Source: Sedimentitalea xiamensis
Lineage (GTDB): Bacteria > Pseudomonadota > Alphaproteobacteria > Rhodobacterales > Rhodobacteraceae
Direction: 5' to 3'
NCBI RefSeq assembly: GCF_030164465.1
Contig: NZ_JASNJE010000028.1
Span: forward strand, 1-60,439
DNA: 60,439 bases
The stretch's first letter is position 1. Each line of letters opens with the position of its first letter. The position numbers and the translations under genes are program-made. Below the pieces are notes generated by a model. It was not told where the DNA came from and did no database searches. It saw only the letters and a list, made by a program, of their open reading frames with translations. Below are positions 55,837 to 60,439 of the stretch, piece after piece.

Positions 55837-56790
55837 ATGAGTCCGCATCCCCCCATTGGTGGCATTATCCCGCTCGACGGCGCCGCGCCGGAACTGTCCT
55901 ATCCTGGCGTGTCGCCGCAGCTTCTGGCGCGGGTGCGGCAGCTCTGGTCGGCGGCCGGTCTGGATTTCGACCACTGCTGGCGCCTCGGCCTGCGCAGCCT
56001 GCCGGGATTTCGCGCCGTACCGCGGGTCGAGGCAGCGCCCGCCAGCACCGATGTCGATCTGGTGTTTCTCTACGATCAGGCCGTGCTCTGGATCCGGGCG
56101 TTGCACGAGGCCGCTGCCATTGGACGCCAGCACCAGACAGAAGGTCTGGCCCCGGCGCAATGGTACGGGTTGGCGGCGCTCTCCGCGCGGTTGACCGAAC
56201 AGCTCGCGGCCTTGCGCGTTCTGGCGCTGACCGACCTGCCGATGCCCGCGATGCAGATCGCCCGGTCGCTGTCCGAAGACGTGGACATGGTGCTGGTGAT
56301 CCTGATCCGCCGCAAGCTCGCAGAACGCTTCGCCGCCTGCCGCAGCGCCGAGGAGGCCAGCGATTTCTGGCGCCGCCACATTGCCGGGGGCCGCGCCTTC
56401 CGCGCGATTTCCGAAAGGCTCTATGCCGTCGGCATCGACCATTCCGCCGATACCGATTACGCCAAGTGGCGCAAATCGGTGCTGACCACGCTGGGTGCGG
56501 CGGTCCACAGCAATGCGCTCAACACCCAGGTGCCGCAGCGTCAGCAGGGTGCGGTGCTGGTGAATGGGGACAGCCTGCATTTTGCAACCTTTCGCATTCA
56601 TGAGCTTTGTGCCTTTGCGCAATTGCTGGAACCCGACCTGAAAGGCGCCCTGGAAACTGTGGCAAATACCGTATCCTCGACCTGCCCGCTTGCCGCGCTG
56701 GCCGGTCCGCTGAGCGGAATTATCGTCAATCAGATTCAGAGCCTATCCGCGCCGCCCGCCAGTACGCCAAGGGCGGCCAAACACCACTAG
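55837..56790 (+). CDS. helical protein of unknown function
   Basis: A 317-residue protein divergent from the rpoN paralogue. It is Ala/Leu/Arg-rich and almost entirely helical; one segment (AMQIARSLSEDVDMVLVILIRRKLAERFAACRSAEEASDFWRRHIAGGRAFR) is a long amphipathic helix. The N-terminus is Pro-rich. No signal peptide, no transmembrane helix, no known motif. The ATG has a poor ribosome binding site; a TTG five codons earlier is possible. Its stop overlaps the end of a convergent 59-residue gene by 4 bp. The function is unknown. Confidence 0.75.
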   Translation: MSPHPPIGGIIPLDGAAPELSYPGVSPQLLARVRQLWSAAGLDFDHCWRLGLRSLPGFRAVPRVEAAPASTDVDLVFLYDQAVLWIRALHEAAAIGRQHQTEGLAPAQWYGLAALSARLTEQLAALRVLALTDLPMPAMQIARSLSEDVDMVLVILIRRKLAERFAACRSAEEASDFWRRHIAGGRAFRAISERLYAVGIDHSADTDYAKWRKSVLTTLGAAVHSNALNTQVPQRQQGAVLVNGDSLHFATFRIHELCAFAQLLEPDLKGALETVANTVSSTCPLAALAGPLSGIIVNQIQSLSAPPASTPRAAKHH

Positions 56791-56966
56791 TGTTTCAGGT
56801 TCTCGGCCTGGCCGAGCCGGTTTTCGGCCACCCAGCGTGCGGCCAGAACCAGTGCCCCCGCGGCAAAATCCTTGCCGTGTTCTGCAACCATCTCCTCGGC
56901 AACTTTGGCGAGCTGCTGAAAATACCGGTCCTTGCTTTGTTCCTCGGCTGACAACGCTTGTGTCAT
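56787..56966 (-). CDS. 59-residue helical protein
   Basis: A small soluble protein (MTQALSAEEQSKDRYFQQLA ...), predicted as two or three helices: AKVAEEMVAEHGKDFAAGALVLAARWVAENRLG. Good ribosome binding site (CAGGGAGAGAG before ATG). It follows the WD40-like gene by 21 bp and is probably the last gene of that operon. No family recognised. Confidence 0.65.
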   Translation of the reverse strand: MTQALSAEEQSKDRYFQQLAKVAEEMVAEHGKDFAAGALVLAARWVAENRLGQAENLKH

Positions 56967-56987
56967 CGGTCTCTCTCCCTGGGTCGT

Positions 56988-58124
56988 TTATTTGAACATG
57001 TTCTTGGGGAAGGTGGCGATCGACAAGCTGCCATCCTTCCCGCCAATCGCCAGATGCGCGCCGTCATCGGACCAGGCCAACGCATTGACCGCGGCGCCCG
57101 TGCCTTCGCGCACCAGCATTTCATGCGGATGTCCGATGCGGCACAGCATCACGAGACCGGTGCCGTAGCTGACCGCGCAGAGATCGCGTTTCGGATGCAC
57201 CGCTACCCGTTCGACAATCGTCAGCCCGGGCTTGCCAGTCTCGATCGGCGCACCTGAATGGTCGCCGAACGGCAGGTCCGGCAAGGACCAGCCCACGACA
57301 CGAAACGCGCCGGAAGCAATGACGGCATTGGCCTTGTCGCTGAACTGAGCGGACAGAACCGGTGCCGGGAAATCGACGATCCGGTCGGACGTGCCCGCAG
57401 CCACATCAACCAGCAACGCCGCATTGTCGGCGCAGCCCGACACCAGCCAGCGCTGGCATGGCGACCATTCGAGTCCGAGCACCTCGCCTTCGCAGGCAAT
57501 CTGCGCCTGACACTCCATGTCGACGGCGCGGATGATGCTGACTTGTCCCGCTCCCCAACAAGCCAACAGCGCCTCGTCGCCTGAAACCGCGATCCGGGTG
57601 ACGTCATGATCCAATTCGATGCTCGCACGCTCCGCCCCGCCGTCTTCGGCGACAAGACCCACGCGATTTCCATGCGCGACGGCGACCTGGCGGGAGCGCG
57701 ACAATGTCGCCAGCGCGGTGACCGCATCCCCGCGCGCAGCCGACATGGCCAGGGTCTGCCCCCGCGCCGTCGCCCGCCACAAGACCTTCGTCTCGGGATG
57801 GGCAAAGGCAAATCCCTGCTCGCCAAGCCGGCACGGCGGCACGGCGGTGTGCGCGACCGGCGCTTCGCTGAAAACCGGCGGTGGCAGGGGCTTGGATCTG
57901 GGGCGGATGCTCGCTCTTCCGGTGTCGGCTTCCACCCGCACCCGCGAATCCGGGCTCTCGGTGTCCTTGACCGAGACAAAGGCGAGCTGGCCATCGGCCA
58001 GTTGTGCGACCAGAGACGTGCTCTTGGCGTTGAACTGAAGTGCGCGCACCTCGGTGTTGAGATCCCAGGTGCGGGCAATCAGGTCGAATAGCGTCATTGC
58101 CTGCGGCGGCTTGTGCTGTGTCAT
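56988..58124 (-). CDS. WD40-like beta-propeller protein
   Basis: A 378-residue protein with degenerate repeats of the WD40 type: VRALQFNAKSTSLVAQLADGQLAFVSV, VLGLEWSPCQRWLVSGCADNAALLVDV, VLSAQFSDKANAVIASG, VNALAWSDDGAHLAIGGKDGSLSIATF. There is no signal peptide, so it should be a cytoplasmic scaffold. A Pro/Arg-rich insert lies near residue 100. Start and preceding stop overlap by one base (TGATG) with the small coiled-coil gene. Partners are likely the small proteins of the same operon. The function is unknown. Confidence 0.8.
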   Translation of the reverse strand: MTQHKPPQAMTLFDLIARTWDLNTEVRALQFNAKSTSLVAQLADGQLAFVSVKDTESPDSRVRVEADTGRASIRPRSKPLPPPVFSEAPVAHTAVPPCRLGEQGFAFAHPETKVLWRATARGQTLAMSAARGDAVTALATLSRSRQVAVAHGNRVGLVAEDGGAERASIELDHDVTRIAVSGDEALLACWGAGQVSIIRAVDMECQAQIACEGEVLGLEWSPCQRWLVSGCADNAALLVDVAAGTSDRIVDFPAPVLSAQFSDKANAVIASGAFRVVGWSLPDLPFGDHSGAPIETGKPGLTIVERVAVHPKRDLCAVSYGTGLVMLCRIGHPHEMLVREGTGAAVNALAWSDDGAHLAIGGKDGSLSIATFPKNMFK

Positions 58125-58414
58125 CAGCCTTTCTCCTTCATCGCGGCTTCCAGTTCCTCGTCCAGGCTCGAAAGCCTGGCCTCAAGCCGGTTGATCGTTT
58201 CGGCGTTTTCCTTCAGCGCCAAATCATTGCGTATCTGAACGTCCTCGTGCGCGTGGTCTTTGACCCCGTCCCGCGCGTCCTTCATGTCCAGCACCATCAG
58301 GCCGCTGGCCTTCTGGTTCAGTCGAAGCTGTTCGGTATTGGCTTGGGCAATAGCCTGAATGGTCTCCACCCGATCCATCAGGATGTCGTCGGTTTTGCGC
58401 GATTGACCCGTCAT
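58124..58414 (-). CDS. 96-residue coiled-coil-like protein
   Basis: A charged helical protein (MTGQSRKTDDILMDRVETIQ ...). The C-terminal half, IRNDLALKENAETINRLEARLSSLDEELEAAMKEKG, has heptad-like spacing and should form a coiled coil. AGGGGTCGTAC precedes the ATG. First gene of the operon with the propeller protein. No family recognised. Confidence 0.7.
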   Translation of the reverse strand: MTGQSRKTDDILMDRVETIQAIAQANTEQLRLNQKASGLMVLDMKDARDGVKDHAHEDVQIRNDLALKENAETINRLEARLSSLDEELEAAMKEKG

Positions 58415-58464
58415 GTACGACCCCTGTAAACCGACGCCGGTTTCCGCAGCGAAAGGCAAGCCCG

Positions 58465-58737
58465 ATGACCGATCCCGCCGATCTCCGCTTTTTCGAGGCG
58501 CTGAAAGACATCTGCAATCGCGCCGACGGTGTCGATCGGAACTGTCGCGACGCGATTGACCGCGCGCTGGAAACCGGCGATCCACTGGACATGCAGGATG
58601 CGCGCAAGGCCCTGGAAAATCTGGGAGACCCGCTCAGGAGCGACATCCTCCGACAGGTCCACCTGCGCATGGTCAGCGATCTTTCCGCGATCTGGGATGC
58701 GCTGCCCGCGGTGCGGGGAAGCGGCCGGCCGAACTAG
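58465..58737 (+). CDS. 90-residue helical protein
   Basis: An acidic soluble protein (MTDPADLRFFEALKDICNRA ...), three or four helices with two Cys residues in the first quarter. GAAAGG stands before the ATG. It is divergent from the coiled-coil/propeller operon with only 50 bp between the starts, suggesting shared control. No family recognised. Confidence 0.65.
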   Translation: MTDPADLRFFEALKDICNRADGVDRNCRDAIDRALETGDPLDMQDARKALENLGDPLRSDILRQVHLRMVSDLSAIWDALPAVRGSGRPN

Positions 58738-59082
58738 ACCGCCCTGAATTGCGCTGCGCTGTGTCCTTGAGGTTTCTTGCATTCGCCACCCCTCCCACGG
58801 ACCCGTTCCTTCCGGGTTTACGCAGGGTATCCATTCGACACGTTGACGCAATCAGAACAGGGCGAAAGCCGCGATTTTCCGTGGATTCCACGGGCAGTTT
58901 CGAAAACATGTAAAATTGCGTTACGTTTTGTTTGCGGCTTTGTAACGGCCTGTTCCAAAGGCCATTCCGCCGCACTGCAGAAAATATTTCCGAACACCGC
59001 AAGGATCCGAATCACCGGCTTGATTCGCGCCTCGATTCTGCGCTGTTCTTGCCGGAGCATGCAGCAGGGCCACGGGGGTACG
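58738..59082. other. intergenic stretch with CGTTAC inverted repeat
   Basis: No gene seen. CGTTAC (58919-58924) and GTAACG (58942-58947) form an inverted pair 23 bp apart, upstream of the GNAT gene; the hexamer also occurs in the candidate activator sites of mimA. Confidence 0.4.
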
Positions 59083-59916
59083 ATGGGCGCTCTTCCCAAT
59101 ATTCTAACCGATGGCGACCTACGCCTGCGCCCGCTGGTGCGGGAGGATCTGGCCCCCGTTACAGGGCATTTCAACGACGCGCGCGTCTCTCGCTGGCTGG
59201 CCGCGGTGGTCCAGCCATTCGGACCCGAGGCGGCGCACGAACTTCTGGCCCATGGCGCGCATCCCGGCGAAAACCTGCGGATCGTCGAACACCAGGGCGT
59301 GTTGGCGGGCGGCCTTTGCCTCGGGGCATCGCTCTGGTACTGGCTGGCGCCGGAGTTCTGGCGCCGGGGCCTGATGCGGCGCGCACTCACACGGGCAGTT
59401 GCGGCCCGCTTCACCACAACCGCCCCGCCCCTGGTCGCCACCTGTCATGTTGATAACTCCGCGTCGCGCGCGCTTCTGACCGGTCTCGGTTTTTCGCTCT
59501 GTCCGGCCAAAAGACGCATGTTCTTTCATGGCACGCAAACTTCCGAACCTTGCCGTGACTATTTGTTGGCGCCCGAGCAATGGCACCTGCTGCATCCGCC
59601 TTGTTTCACGGCAGGCGACTTGTCGCTGCGTCCGGCCACGCAAAAGGATGCACCGACCCTGGCGCTTATGTTGCCAACGACAGGGCACGGCCCCTGGCCC
59701 GCATGTGAAGCCCTGCCCGGCTTCATTGAAGAGCATCGCTGCCGCTGCCCTGGCCAGGGCTTGTTCGTGATTGCCGACGACAATCGCCGCAATATCGGAA
59801 TGGCTCTCCTCGGCGCGAACGTCCCGCAATTGCGCTTCCAATCGGAGGCGGAGGATATCCGTTATCGAGCGCAGATCTTGCATGGCCTGACCACCGTCTT
59901 CGCCGCGGGATCATGA
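59083..59916 (+). CDS. GNAT-family acetyltransferase, probably two-domain
   Basis: A 277-residue protein. Residues 1-145 are a RimJ-like GNAT domain (DLRLRPLVREDLAPVTGHFNDARVSRWL ... YWLAPEFWRRGLMRRALTRAVAARF ... CHVDNSASRALLTGLGFSL). The last 120 residues begin again with GDLSLRPATQKDAPTLALML and may be a second, degenerate GNAT domain lacking the acetyl-CoA loop. GGGGG lies before this ATG; longer frames upstream have no support. Acceptor unknown. Confidence 0.8.
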   Translation: MGALPNILTDGDLRLRPLVREDLAPVTGHFNDARVSRWLAAVVQPFGPEAAHELLAHGAHPGENLRIVEHQGVLAGGLCLGASLWYWLAPEFWRRGLMRRALTRAVAARFTTTAPPLVATCHVDNSASRALLTGLGFSLCPAKRRMFFHGTQTSEPCRDYLLAPEQWHLLHPPCFTAGDLSLRPATQKDAPTLALMLPTTGHGPWPACEALPGFIEEHRCRCPGQGLFVIADDNRRNIGMALLGANVPQLRFQSEAEDIRYRAQILHGLTTVFAAGS

Positions 59917-60261
59917 CATGAATGCCGGTGATCGCCCGGCTTCGGACACTGTATCAATCCTTGCACGCCAGGTTGAAACATCCGTAACGTAACGCGACGG
60001 ATCCGCAGCAGCTTGACCCTGTCCTCGCGTCACGCATCCGCTGCCAAGGCAGAAACCACCGAAAACAGTTACTTTTAATCATATAGTTACGCCTTTTTTG
60101 GCGCTGGATGACAGTATTTTCCGCAATCTGGAACCGGAATTGCAGAATGACTGCCGTATCTGCGCGCGTCTCTCAGGTTTGGCGCAAGATATGGACCCCT
60201 GGCGCAGTCATCGGGGTCGGTCGCCCGTTTCCCCATCAGCTATCATGATCGCGAACAGCCA
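59917..60261. other. promoter region upstream of pyruvate carboxylase
   Basis: No gene seen. The stretch from about 60060 is AT-richer (TTTTAATCATATAG) and probably holds the promoter. Overlapping GTAACGTAACG lies at 59984-59994. Confidence 0.5.
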
Positions 60262-60439
60262 ATGACTTATCAGACTCAAACGATCCCCTCGGAACACAAG
60301 GCCGTGAGAAGCTTCACGAAGATCCTGATAGCGAACCGTGGTGAGATCGCGATTCGCGTGATGCGGGCGGCGAATGAGATGGGCAAGCGCACGGTCGCGG
60401 TCTATGCAGAGGAGGACAAGCTGGGCCTGCACCGGTTCA
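60262..60439 (+). CDS. pyc: pyruvate carboxylase, N-terminal fragment cut by the window end
   Basis: The 59 codons present read [20 protein letters not shown] and then [14 protein letters not shown]...[19 protein letters not shown]. This is the start of the biotin carboxylase domain. The [10 protein letters not shown] wording is characteristic of single-chain pyruvate carboxylase and not of acetyl- or propionyl-CoA carboxylase. The enzyme converts pyruvate, bicarbonate and ATP to oxaloacetate for anaplerosis. The gene continues beyond the window. Confidence 0.85.
   Translation, partial: MTYQTQTIPSEHKAVRSFTKILIANRGEIAIRVMRAANEMGKRTVAVYAEEDKLGLHRF

Overview
The window is GC-rich and looks like a chromosomal segment of an alphaproteobacterium, most likely Rhodobacteraceae/Roseobacter group. 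The evidence is a NepR/EcfG/PhyR general stress locus (found only in Alphaproteobacteria), several TRAP transporters, an extra rpoN copy and the overall protein style. No rRNA, tRNA or CRISPR array is visible. Fragments of IS21, IS6, IS5 and IS630 elements mark repeated insertion and decay between the gene blocks.

Layout. (1) 1-2.3 kb: an IS21-like end, then a Fic-domain gene between two pairs of direct repeats that look like tRNA-derived att cores and integrase arm sites. (2) 2.3-8.6 kb: general stress response island. nepR, ecfG and a HisKA_2 kinase overlap by 4 bp each, and phyR is divergent. Next to them lie small stress genes (CsbD, DUF3008, DUF1328, a 24-residue membrane peptide, a lipoprotein, a secreted protein). 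Five GGAAC-N16/17-CGTT promoters can be read directly, one before nepR and four before the small genes. (3) 8.8-13.1 kb: an RND efflux pump and its adaptor. (4) 13.4-15.6 kb: a broken IS6 transposase, a TetR regulator and a SnoaL-like protein that share an AT-rich operator, and an IS5 relic. (5) 15.7-23 kb: a peptide/opine-type ABC transporter operon ending in an Asp/Glu-racemase-fold protein without either catalytic cysteine, plus an RpiR regulator. (6) 23-36.6 kb: catabolic modules. One has GntR, a TRAP transporter and a deaminase. The other has an aminotransferase, GntR, a FAH-family hydratase, and an operon of an arylmalonate-decarboxylase-like protein, a TRAP transporter and an amidase. 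IS5 and IS630 relics separate them.

(7) 37-54 kb: a soluble diiron monooxygenase cluster of the MimABCD/propane-2-monooxygenase type. The alpha subunit, reductase, beta subunit and coupling protein are followed by an amidohydrolase, a DUF59 protein, a MimG-like chaperonin, a zinc alcohol dehydrogenase, a VOC protein, a Tat-dependent GMC dehydrogenase pair, KatG, a small hypothetical protein and an AcoR/MimR-type sigma-54 activator. A -24/-12 promoter lies upstream of mimA, with phased CGTTACA repeats 140-205 bp further upstream that could bind the activator. Strong GC-rich hairpins sit in three of the intercistronic gaps.

(8) 54.5-60.4 kb: directly beside this cluster lies an rpoN paralogue with a degenerate RpoN box. 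It is followed by genes I do not recognise: a helical 317-residue protein, a WD40-like propeller and three small helical proteins. A GNAT protein and the start of pyruvate carboxylase end the window. The best candidate for an undescribed system is the combination in (7) and (8): a hydrocarbon/ketone/phenol monooxygenase regulon that may carry its own sigma-54, promoter and activator, next to an uncharacterised propeller/small-protein module.
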